9,079 nucleotides of DNA, from contig DATFAS010000230.1 in the NCBI GenBank assembly GCA_035254305.1, forward strand, positions 1-9,079. Direction: 5' to 3'. The DNA is from DATFAS01 sp035254305. Lineage in GTDB: Bacteria; Bacillota; Bacilli; Aneurinibacillales; RAOX-1. Shown piece after piece: positions 1 through 5,899 of this stretch; the first letter of the stretch is position 1, and every line of letters begins with the position of its first letter. Both the position numbers and the translations under genes were made by a program. Under the pieces are notes generated by a model. It had not been told where the DNA came from, searched no databases, and saw only the letters and a program-made list of their open reading frames with translations.

Positions 1-400
1 GTGCTCAACGCTTTTCAGCATCACAGCTAATTTCAGGCTAATCGGGATGTAAATCAACGAGAAAAACGATTCGTGCTCAACGCTTTTCAGCATCACAGCT
101 AATTTCAGTTCTAAATGAGTTTGACCTATTGGACCACGAAACATAGTGCTCAACGCTTTTCAGCATCACAGCTAATTTCAGGTTTTGATTTGTGGCTGCC
201 ATTCCATTTTACCACCTGTGCTCAACGCTTTTCAGCATCACAGCTAATTTCAGATGAACGAAACCGTGGCCGCATACCTAAAAGGCATTATGTGCTCAAC
301 GCTTTTCAGCATCACAGCTAATTTCAGTCTTCATTGGCACAAATCCACTCAATAATATTTTCTTGTGCTCAACGCTTTTCAGCATCACAGCTAATTTCAG
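1..400 (-). CRISPR. CRISPR array, leader-proximal end, 6 repeats and 5 spacers
   Basis: Six identical 36-nt repeats lie at 1-36, 73-108, 146-181, 218-253, 292-327 and 365-400. They are separated by spacers of 36, 37, 36, 38 and 37 nt (37-72, 109-145, 182-217, 254-291, 328-364). The array starts on the first window base, so it almost certainly continues to the left. The minus strand is taken as crRNA sense. There the repeat begins CTGAAATTAGC and ends AGCGTTGAGCAC, and holds a 5-bp hairpin, ATGCT-GAAA-AGCGT, closed by a GNRA tetraloop. Cutting at the 3' base of the hairpin would leave the usual 8-nt handle UUGAGCAC. This direction agrees with the cas genes and puts the AT-rich leader at 401-655, making 328-364 the newest spacer. 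The lack of repeat decay fits an active, young array end. Spacer targets cannot be identified here. Confidence 0.98.
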
Positions 401-422
401 TCCATTGCTCTACAATACTGAT

Positions 423-438
423 ATTTCAACTCTGAAAT
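423..438. repeat. Short inverted repeat beside the array
   Basis: ATTTCA and TGAAAT form a perfect 6-bp stem around a 4-nt loop, ending 22 bp from the first CRISPR repeat. The right arm, read on the plus strand as CTGAAAT (432-438), equals the first seven bases of the repeat in crRNA sense. It may be a recognition site used during spacer integration or may form near the 5' end of the pre-crRNA. The stem is AT-rich and short, so function is uncertain. Confidence 0.4.
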
Positions 439-444
439 GGAACT

Positions 445-648
445 AATTCAAGTATCACAAGACATTCTAAACATTACAAGTACTACTCCATCTTTTCCTC
501 AAGAAATTGAGAAACACCTCTAGAATTACCTACATTTAGTATTTTCAAGTACCTAAAAAACAAAATACATGTAGATAATCTAGATCTTTCCTAAACAAAT
601 TTGATATTTTATATCTGAATAATCTTAAATGGGATAGATACTTGAATT
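445..648. repeat. 12-bp inverted repeat bracketing the leader, plus a middle partial copy
   Basis: AATTCAAGTATC at 445-456 is repeated exactly in inverted orientation as GATACTTGAATT at 637-648. An 8-bp core, TTCAAGTA, occurs a third time at 544-551. The cores start at 447, 544 and 639, about 96 bp apart. A 12-bp perfect match within 255 bp is very unlikely by chance even in AT-rich DNA. The copies could be operator or architectural-protein sites that organise the leader. A small transposon-like element with terminal repeats is less likely because I see no flanking target duplication. Confidence 0.6.
451..479 (-). promoter_or_regulatory. Candidate pre-crRNA promoter in the leader
   Basis: On the minus strand, TTGTAA (474-479) and GATACT (451-456) are 17 bp apart. 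The second box is preceded by TG plus one base, an extended -10 arrangement. Each hexamer matches consensus at 4 of 6 positions. Transcription would start near 444, about 44 nt before the first repeat, which is a sensible place for a leader promoter. The -10 box lies inside one arm of the leader's 12-bp inverted repeat, so a protein bound there could control it. It is a motif match only. Confidence 0.4.
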
Positions 649-655
649 TTGAATT

Positions 656-949
656 TTACAACAAAAGGAATCGATCTCTCTCAGTATCCCATTCATCAAT
701 GACATTGATAACGAAAACTTCTTTAATTATATCATGATGAAGGGGAGCTATAAGAAGACGATCCTCTTTTGAATCTAATACTTTCGTTAGTTTCCAACGC
801 ATTTCAGCCAATTGCTTATCAGTAAGATGACACTTAAAAATAGAATACTGCAATCTCTTCCCATACGCTTTCATAGTTTTATAGACTTTACGCCAACGTT
901 TCGGTTCGACGATATCATAGCAGACCAGATATATTTTACTCTTTGGCAT
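656..949 (-). CDS. cas2: CRISPR-associated protein Cas2
   Basis: This 97-residue protein is the small dimeric partner of Cas1 in spacer acquisition. Cas2 bridges two Cas1 dimers, and the complex inserts prespacers into the leader-end repeat. The family's first beta strand with its conserved aspartate is clear at the N-terminus (IYLVCYDI, Asp12), followed by the basic RWRKVYKTM helix and LQYSIFKCHLT at about residues 33-43. Length is normal for Cas2. The ATG at 947-949 follows AGGA by 5 nt and lies 10 nt beyond the stop of cas4-cas1, so the two are translated from one message. It is the last gene before the leader. Confidence 0.97.
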   Translation of the reverse strand: MPKSKIYLVCYDIVEPKRWRKVYKTMKAYGKRLQYSIFKCHLTDKQLAEMRWKLTKVLDSKEDRLLIAPLHHDIIKEVFVINVIDEWDTERDRFLLL

Positions 950-959
950 TGTAATCCTA

Positions 960-2615
960 CTATCGCAACCGATTTAGTGCAAATAATCCTGGATGACCTG
1001 ACCATTCTTTTTCTAATAATTTAACTTCTAATTCCAATAGCCTTGCATAAGATAACGAATATCCAATGACTGGATGTTTCCACTTATCTTGCTTCCTCTT
1101 TTCATATAGACCAATTGCTTTTTTTCGTCCCATATCATTTAGCCAAACATGATCCTTTGCGACAATAAAATCTTCATCGACATTCCATTGTTTACGATGG
1201 ATTGATCCCAAAACAACCATATCACAAAGAGCTACTCGAAATAGTTCCATCAAATCCAACGCTAAAGGATAGGCACTTGATCGGGGTTGGTGATAGAAAC
1301 TGATTGTTGGATCTAACCCTACGCTAATAATCGCTTGTACACAATCACGATATAGTAACGAATATAGAAATAACAAGAGAGCATTTGCTGGATCTTTAGG
1401 AGGTCGCTTGTTGCGATGAGTGAACGCCATACCCTCTTCAACACATTCTCGTGTTAACATCTTTAAACAAGAAAAATAGGATCGTGCTGCATTTCCCTCA
1501 TAACCTAACAATTCATCAAGCTCAGACACTTTGTGGGATTTTCGCAACATTGTCTTCATCATATGGATATGCTCATCCATTTCCGTTCGTATATTTTTCC
1601 CACGTGACATTCTTAGCAAATATCTAATTTGACTTTCAATCTTTGCAGTAACAACTGCCTTCGATAATTTAAGGGACATATCTGCATTCGTTAACCCTTT
1701 ATACTGCCGTAGTCGACGTTGTACACCTCCAGCAGCATTAGTTAGGCTTGCTATGTAATTCCCACCTGTACTCATCCAGTGTACTGGAATTCCCTTGTGT
1801 GCACATAAGTGTAATGTTTGTGTTGTCATTTGGGAAGGTCCATGCAATGTCACAGATCCAACTTCTACTAGAGGCAAAACATCCTTGTTACCATCCCTCG
1901 TCTCAACGATAATCGATTCTCCACTCTTCCGAATAGTAGAGCCTGGTATTGTCACATGAACATCTCTCGTTTCCCGATCTTCTGGGAAAAGCCTGATTGT
2001 TTCTCTCTCAGGAGATGAAATTAATCTCTCCTCTTCGGGAAGGCACACTGGGGCTAGTGAACAACGAATGCATAATCTCTCATTTTCCGCAATATCTGGT
2101 CTTAACGTTGTGTTTCTCAATTGCCTTGCCTGATTAATCGCTTCGAACAAACGATTTCGCACAGGTTTGGTCAATTTAATAATAACCGTCTTATGATCAG
2201 CAGCATAATAGATTCGTGCTTCTTTTATCGATTGTTGAAAGTGCTCTTCAAGTAATAATGCATATGCAATCACTTGCAACTCATCTGAAGGCCAAGCACC
2301 AGCTTCCCCATTTGGCTCTATTCGGCTTCTACCTTTTTTATATTCATAGGGAATCAACTCACCTTTTTTTGAACGCACACAATCTACCTTTCCGTAGATA
2401 CCCAATGTTTCACTTTCCAAAGTAAGGCGTTCCACTTGGGAATATTCAGGAATAAGTTCATGTAATCTTCTTCCATCGAATACACTTGCATCCGCAACCC
2501 GAATTTCCTCTACTTCCTCAAGATAAAATAAACGTTCACAATACGCTAAAGCATGTAATGCCATAACACGAATCAATGGTTCCTTTTCTTGCAACTCAAC
2601 AAGTGGTTGACTCAT
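960..2615 (-). CDS. cas4-cas1: Cas4-Cas1 fusion, spacer-acquisition nuclease/integrase
   Basis: This 551-residue fusion joins two adaptation enzymes. Residues 1 to about 200 are Cas4, a RecB-like iron-sulfur nuclease that trims prespacers and helps check the PAM. It has Asp78 (GKVD), Glu91 and Lys93 (EYKKG), the QxxxY motif (Gln114, Tyr118) and four cysteines for a 4Fe-4S cluster (Cys26, Cys182, Cys185, Cys191). Residues from about 215 are Cas1, the integrase, with the expected Glu373 (GYEGNAA), His442 and Asp454 (LALDLMELFR). No key residue is missing. Cas4-Cas1 fusions are known in type I-G and in MYXAN-type loci, and the neighbours place this one in the latter. The ATG follows GGGAGGT by 8 nt. 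A 75-nt gap separates it from cas5; cas2 follows after 10 nt. Confidence 0.97.
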   Translation of the reverse strand: MSQPLVELQEKEPLIRVMALHALAYCERLFYLEEVEEIRVADASVFDGRRLHELIPEYSQVERLTLESETLGIYGKVDCVRSKKGELIPYEYKKGRSRIEPNGEAGAWPSDELQVIAYALLLEEHFQQSIKEARIYYAADHKTVIIKLTKPVRNRLFEAINQARQLRNTTLRPDIAENERLCIRCSLAPVCLPEEERLISSPERETIRLFPEDRETRDVHVTIPGSTIRKSGESIIVETRDGNKDVLPLVEVGSVTLHGPSQMTTQTLHLCAHKGIPVHWMSTGGNYIASLTNAAGGVQRRLRQYKGLTNADMSLKLSKAVVTAKIESQIRYLLRMSRGKNIRTEMDEHIHMMKTMLRKSHKVSELDELLGYEGNAARSYFSCLKMLTRECVEEGMAFTHRNKRPPKDPANALLLFLYSLLYRDCVQAIISVGLDPTISFYHQPRSSAYPLALDLMELFRVALCDMVVLGSIHRKQWNVDEDFIVAKDHVWLNDMGRKKAIGLYEKRKQDKWKHPVIGYSLSYARLLELEVKLLEKEWSGHPGLFALNRLR

Positions 2616-2650
2616 GTTTGGTAACCTCCCTTCACATGATCTGGTACTCT

Positions 2651-2680
2651 ATTATTTTTAACCATCATATGAAGAGTTAA
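2651..2680 (-). promoter_or_regulatory. Weak candidate promoter before cas4-cas1
   Basis: In the only sizeable intergenic gap of the operon, TTAACT (2675-2680) and AATAAT (2651-2656) lie 18 bp apart on the minus strand. A start near 2644 would give a leader of about 30 nt before the cas4-cas1 ATG. The match is modest (4/6 and 5/6). AT-rich DNA gives such matches easily, so this is only a possibility. Confidence 0.22.
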
Positions 2681-2690
2681 ACCTATTTTT

Positions 2691-3410
2691 TCATTTAATA
2701 GAATTAGATTTTATGGTTAACCACGGCCACCATTCATCCCCAGGCTGAATAGTTAAGAAGTAAGCTATATCCTCTAAATTAAATCGTTGCCATACTGTCC
2801 CTTGTCCACCCACATGATCAACCCAAATCGGTAGTTCTATTGCTCCTGATGGATTAGGGATGAGCTTATGAAATTTTAGAGAATCATTTGAAAGAAATTT
2901 AATCGGTTTAATTTCTCCCGATCTCGAAATGAGTTTATTCCATTCTCCACCAACTTCTTCTATTAAACTTATTTCATTTACTAGGTCATCACTAAGCCCC
3001 AGATTGAGAATACCATATCGTGAAATTTCATCTGGATTAAGGATCGCTTCCTTTACACGTTGTTCTAAATTCAGGTGATTTTCTTCTTGAGAAGAATCAA
3101 TCCAACATATAAATTCTAAACCACATGCTGTTTCAATGAAGTCAGGGGCATTCCCAAGTGATTGTTGCTTACTGGCAACACCATATTTATATCGACTCAA
3201 TTTTCGTAGAGTTGTCACAATTTGGGGTACTTTACGATAAGCAAAAGCTAATCTCACACCCTGATGGGCAGATCGATATTTTTCACCAATAAGCGATAAC
3301 AACATCCCATATACAGTGGCTGGTGGTGGAACTACATAGGTTTCTACATAGGAACGAGCAAAGGACTTCCGAAAGCTTGCAAACGGTACATCAATGTACA
3401 AGGTTATCAA
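2691..3410 (-). CDS. cas5: CRISPR-associated protein Cas5, DevS/MYXAN type
   Basis: This 239-residue RAMP protein should bind the 5' handle of the crRNA and cap the Cas7 backbone in Cascade. The N-terminal half matches the DevS form of Cas5: a first strand ITLYIDVPFASFRKSFAR, then PPPATVYGMLLSLIGE at 28-43. A GILNLGLSDDL segment lies near 133-143, and the protein ends in a tryptophan-rich GDEWWPWLTI. The start is a TTG at 3408-3410 with AGGAG 9 nt upstream, overlapping the cas7 stop codon. No ATG is in frame nearby, and this start fits the family N-terminus. Cas6, not Cas5, should process the crRNA because a separate cas6 is present. Confidence 0.92.
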   Translation of the reverse strand: MITLYIDVPFASFRKSFARSYVETYVVPPPATVYGMLLSLIGEKYRSAHQGVRLAFAYRKVPQIVTTLRKLSRYKYGVASKQQSLGNAPDFIETACGLEFICWIDSSQEENHLNLEQRVKEAILNPDEISRYGILNLGLSDDLVNEISLIEEVGGEWNKLISRSGEIKPIKFLSNDSLKFHKLIPNPSGAIELPIWVDHVGGQGTVWQRFNLEDIAYFLTIQPGDEWWPWLTIKSNSIK

Positions 3411-3419
3411 TCCATTGCA

Positions 3420-3424
3420 CTCCT
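3420..3424 (-). promoter_or_regulatory. Ribosome binding site deciding the cas5 TTG start
   Basis: AGGAG overlaps the TAG stop of cas7 and sits 9 nt before the TTG. It supports the TTG start and tight coupling to cas7. Confidence 0.7.
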
Positions 3425-4379
3425 ATCTCTTTTCTAGAATCGTAAACTCTTCACTTAATGTAGCAATTCGAAGTATGGCTTCTTCAGCAGCCTTTCGAAC
3501 ACCGGGAATTACTGTAACCCCAAGATCGATTAATGACTGACCATCTTTCGTATCAAATATATGTCCGCCAATAATCAATTCTTCAGCAGGAATATCTTCA
3601 CTCTTAACTCTTCTAATTAAATTTTCTACGGTAAAAGACCTAGTTTCTTCATCATGCTCAAAACAATTTTGCAATTTTGAGGAGTGTTCTTTAGTCACCC
3701 TAAGTACTACAGTGGCAGGAGAAAAGTCATAGGCAAATCTCGCATGATTTCCTGCCACATTTGGCATATCTGCAATCGCTTCAACAAGGTGACGAATATT
3801 TTCTTTATGAAGAACATCATTTAAGTTTAATCCAAACGAATATTGATATTCGGTTGTGTGCATTTCTGCATTATATAAAGATAATTTCCCTTTCTCCTTC
3901 TCACCACTTACCGCATTAAAGGAGATCTCCCCCCGATACGGCCGAAGTGATACAGCTCTTCCAATAGCTAGTGGGCTTTGTCTTCTAGTTGTTTTGCCTT
4001 TTGCTTTAGGTTTTTTCCCTGGATTCTCCTGCTCAAGATCTTCTTCCTCTCTTTCTTTTTTTGCAGCTGCTGCATCCATAAAACCCATTAAATCGTCGTC
4101 AATGTAGGGGGTATTTGACCCATCCCAATAGGTCCTCTTCTCATCCTCAAATGTTAACTTCCCGCCATTGGCATCATAATTTCGATTCACTGGCAATCCT
4201 TCTAGCTGAAAACGATAACGGATGGCAAAACGGATGGCTTCTGCGGACACACTGGTGTGTAATTCATCGTAATGAAAAACTTTTTGCAAAGTTGTCGTAT
4301 TCCCCATGTTATCCCCACGATTATTGGCAGCTACAGCCTCATTTGTCAAGATCGTTCCATACAAATAATAAGTCGCCAT
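3423..4379 (-). CDS. cas7: CRISPR-associated protein Cas7, DevR type
   Basis: This 318-residue protein should be the Cascade backbone subunit, several copies of which wrap the crRNA spacer. DevR-family marks are YLYGTILTNEAVAANNRGD near the N-terminus, RRQSPLAIGRAVSLRPYRG at about 132-150, and HTTEYQYSFGLNLN with PNVAGNHARFAYDFSP at about 174-221. Residues 103-133 form a very charged, low-complexity stretch rich in Glu, Lys and Ala (AAAAKKEREEEDLEQ), probably a flexible exposed loop. The ATG is 2 nt past the cas8 stop, and its ribosome binding site GGAGGT (4388-4393) lies inside the end of cas8, so translation is coupled. The cas5 start follows 12 nt after its stop. Confidence 0.95.
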   Translation of the reverse strand: MATYYLYGTILTNEAVAANNRGDNMGNTTTLQKVFHYDELHTSVSAEAIRFAIRYRFQLEGLPVNRNYDANGGKLTFEDEKRTYWDGSNTPYIDDDLMGFMDAAAAKKEREEEDLEQENPGKKPKAKGKTTRRQSPLAIGRAVSLRPYRGEISFNAVSGEKEKGKLSLYNAEMHTTEYQYSFGLNLNDVLHKENIRHLVEAIADMPNVAGNHARFAYDFSPATVVLRVTKEHSSKLQNCFEHDEETRSFTVENLIRRVKSEDIPAEELIIGGHIFDTKDGQSLIDLGVTVIPGVRKAAEEAILRIATLSEEFTILEKR

Positions 4380-4381
4380 GA

Positions 4382-4747
4382 TTACTTACCTCCATTTTCT
4401 TTTGAATAGCTTAGAAGGGCAAATAGACACAAGTTTTGAAATCTTTCATAATACTTTTGGTTACACATGTAATAATAGAGTATTTCCTTGTACTTCTGAA
4501 ATGACTTCATTGCCCCCCCTCTTGTGGCTGATGCGCAGAATTGTAAAAACCAATTTGCCAATGAATCCACTGTTTGTTGACGGAGAATCGTATTGCGGAT
4601 TCGTTCTTGCTCTACCTCAACCAATCTCTTAAAGTCCAAACCATCTCGTCTGGCTCTATCCCCTAATTGAGCCATCGTTCTTTCCCATGCCTCATGAAAG
4701 GCATCGATAAGAGCACGTTCCTCTTCTAAATTAATAGCACTATTCAT
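4382..4747 (-). CDS. Probable internal small subunit (Cas11-like) translated from within cas8
   Basis: Inside cas8, in the same frame, AAGGAGG (4759-4765) lies 11 nt before the ATG of codon 385. Starting there gives a 121-residue protein sharing the cas8 stop. It would be almost entirely helical, starting MNSAINLEEERALIDAFHEA and continuing through charged amphipathic stretches to ILYYYMCNQKYYERFQNLC. That size and make-up match Cas11 small subunits. No separate cas11 gene exists in the locus. In types I-B, I-C and I-D the small subunit is known to arise by internal initiation in the large-subunit gene, so the arrangement is precedented. The signal and length are seen in the sequence; the function is inferred. 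An alternative is that the purine-rich motif is just coding for Lys-Glu-Gly. Confidence 0.6.
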   Translation of the reverse strand: MNSAINLEEERALIDAFHEAWERTMAQLGDRARRDGLDFKRLVEVEQERIRNTILRQQTVDSLANWFLQFCASATRGGAMKSFQKYKEILYYYMCNQKYYERFQNLCLFALLSYSKENGGK

Positions 4748-5899
4748 CTTTACAAATCCCTCCTTCATATATAGAAGTTGTTTAAACTCCTTTTGTTCTT
4801 TGACAACGTGAGCAAATCCTCGCGCCCAATGGGATCCTGTTACCAAGTTAGAAGCAGTCAATGATGGAATTACAGATGCTGGAATGGAATATGCTTCACC
4901 TTGATCTGTTATTAACGTTTTGATTTCACCGAGAAGTGAATCCTTTGCAGCAATAAAAATGCCGAGTTGTTCATAATGAGAACGAATACGCTGTACAGCA
5001 CTTCGGTTGATTTGGTTTTTATCCCAAGCAACCCTACCCATGCAGATTGTCAGACAGCCATCCACTCCTTTACTCAAGTAATCCAAATCATCTGTAACAC
5101 GAATATCAAGCATAAATTGCAATGCTGCTTCTTCTAAACCACCCACAATTCGGCGTTCATACTCCCCCACATATTTGTTTTTTGATGAAGCAAGGTCGCG
5201 AATCGCATCACAATAATCCTCCAAATTAATGACATTAGGTACGACGATGCCGTATTGCGCCTTCTCTTGATGTATTTTTGATCTTAAAATGTAAACTGGA
5301 CAACCTACCATGAGGAAAAGCAGAAGCAAAGCATCTTTACCTAAAACTTGAAAGTCCTTTGCCCCAGCCGTTACACCTGGGATAAGAGATTGCGGAATTT
5401 TTGCCCATGTTGGCATATCTCCATTTTTCTTAAGCAAATCCGTTCCTTGAGCAGTCCGATGGGCATAGGTAAGTAGTGCTTTATAAGAAACCATTTTAGG
5501 TTTTTCATCATCATCTGATAAATTTACATGCCTTAACTTTTTTTCTGCTGGTCTCATTTTGTTGTGTTGCAAAAAAGTCCCCAATATTGCATTATGAATT
5601 GCAACACGTTGTTCATCTTGATTAGGTCGTAATCCATGACCAGGCAAATCTATTAATCTTTCATCAGTAAGTCGAAAAGATGCTTCCAATATACGAGCAA
5701 TAGCTTCTGTGTCGTCAAGCCCTTCATCCCAGCGAAGTTTTACAGTTAAATTATCGTATTCGTATTCAATATCGTTAGGCTTAATATCTTTACGCTTAGT
5801 ATCCCATTCCATAAGCGTTGAAGCTAACCCACCCAATGCAGCTCGATGGTAAATTGTAAATGTTGGATCATTTAATTGGTAAATGATTTCTGTCGCCAA
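4382..5899 (-). CDS. cas8: Cascade large subunit Cas8 (Cmx1/DevT/Csx13-like)
   Basis: This 505-residue protein occupies the large-subunit position between cas3 and cas7. The large subunit recognises the PAM and recruits Cas3. Large subunits diverge strongly, so the call rests on position, length and resemblance to the MYXAN Cas8a1/Csx13 form: an N-terminal TIYHRAALGGLASTL and a C-terminal PSLTASNLVTGSHWARGFAHVV (split at about residue 345-365). The last 120 residues are predicted helical and may also be made separately as a small subunit. The start is a TTG at 5897-5899 with AAGGAG 10 nt upstream; it overlaps the end of cas3 by 28 nt. A run of seven Gs at codons 461-463 is a possible slippage site. 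The exact subtype name (I-A, I-B or I-C variant in different schemes) is unsettled. Confidence 0.9.
   Translation of the reverse strand: MATEIIYQLNDPTFTIYHRAALGGLASTLMEWDTKRKDIKPNDIEYEYDNLTVKLRWDEGLDDTEAIARILEASFRLTDERLIDLPGHGLRPNQDEQRVAIHNAILGTFLQHNKMRPAEKKLRHVNLSDDDEKPKMVSYKALLTYAHRTAQGTDLLKKNGDMPTWAKIPQSLIPGVTAGAKDFQVLGKDALLLLFLMVGCPVYILRSKIHQEKAQYGIVVPNVINLEDYCDAIRDLASSKNKYVGEYERRIVGGLEEAALQFMLDIRVTDDLDYLSKGVDGCLTICMGRVAWDKNQINRSAVQRIRSHYEQLGIFIAAKDSLLGEIKTLITDQGEAYSIPASVIPSLTASNLVTGSHWARGFAHVVKEQKEFKQLLYMKEGFVKMNSAINLEEERALIDAFHEAWERTMAQLGDRARRDGLDFKRLVEVEQERIRNTILRQQTVDSLANWFLQFCASATRGGAMKSFQKYKEILYYYMCNQKYYERFQNLCLFALLSYSKENGGK
4759..4765 (-). promoter_or_regulatory. Strong internal ribosome binding site in cas8
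   Basis: AAGGAGG is complementary to the 16S anti-Shine-Dalgarno sequence over seven bases, and is better than the sites of the TTG-started cas genes. It stands 11 nt before the in-frame ATG at 4745-4747, slightly longer than optimal but workable. Confidence 0.6.

Larger units (their letters stand above)
401..655 (-). promoter_or_regulatory. CRISPR leader
   Basis: This AT-rich, gene-free 255-nt stretch lies between the cas2 stop codon and the first repeat, where leaders of type I systems sit. It should carry the pre-crRNA promoter and the signals that direct Cas1-Cas2 to integrate at the first repeat. It contains a candidate promoter, a perfect 12-bp inverted repeat (445-456 and 637-648) with an 8-bp partial copy at 544-551, and a 6-bp inverted repeat at 423-438 just upstream of the array. 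I see no open frame, and no convincing terminator after cas2, so readthrough from the cas operon into the array is possible. Confidence 0.85.

Noticed and set aside
115..321. Plus-strand open frame of 68 codons across the CRISPR array
   Set aside because: It is made of translated repeats and spacers; repeat units have no stop in that frame. There is no ribosome binding site.
37..364. Spacers as self-targeting against the cas genes
   Set aside because: By eye, no spacer matches a cas gene beyond short chance identity; the only notable partial match is the seed match at 9047-9058, reported separately.
445..648. Reading the leader inverted repeat as a 204-bp miniature transposon
   Set aside because: There is no flanking target-site duplication, and a third core copy sits inside; the position exactly spanning the leader argues for a regulatory role instead.
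541..655. Rho-independent terminator after cas2
   Set aside because: The T-rich stretches lack a GC-rich stem before them; only short AT palindromes such as ATCTAGAT are present.
812..4632. Plus-strand open frames at 812-1024, 2216-2425, 3856-4107, 4115-4381 and 4378-4632
   Set aside because: Each lies opposite a well-supported cas gene, shows no family resemblance and lacks a convincing ribosome binding site. They are antisense shadows.
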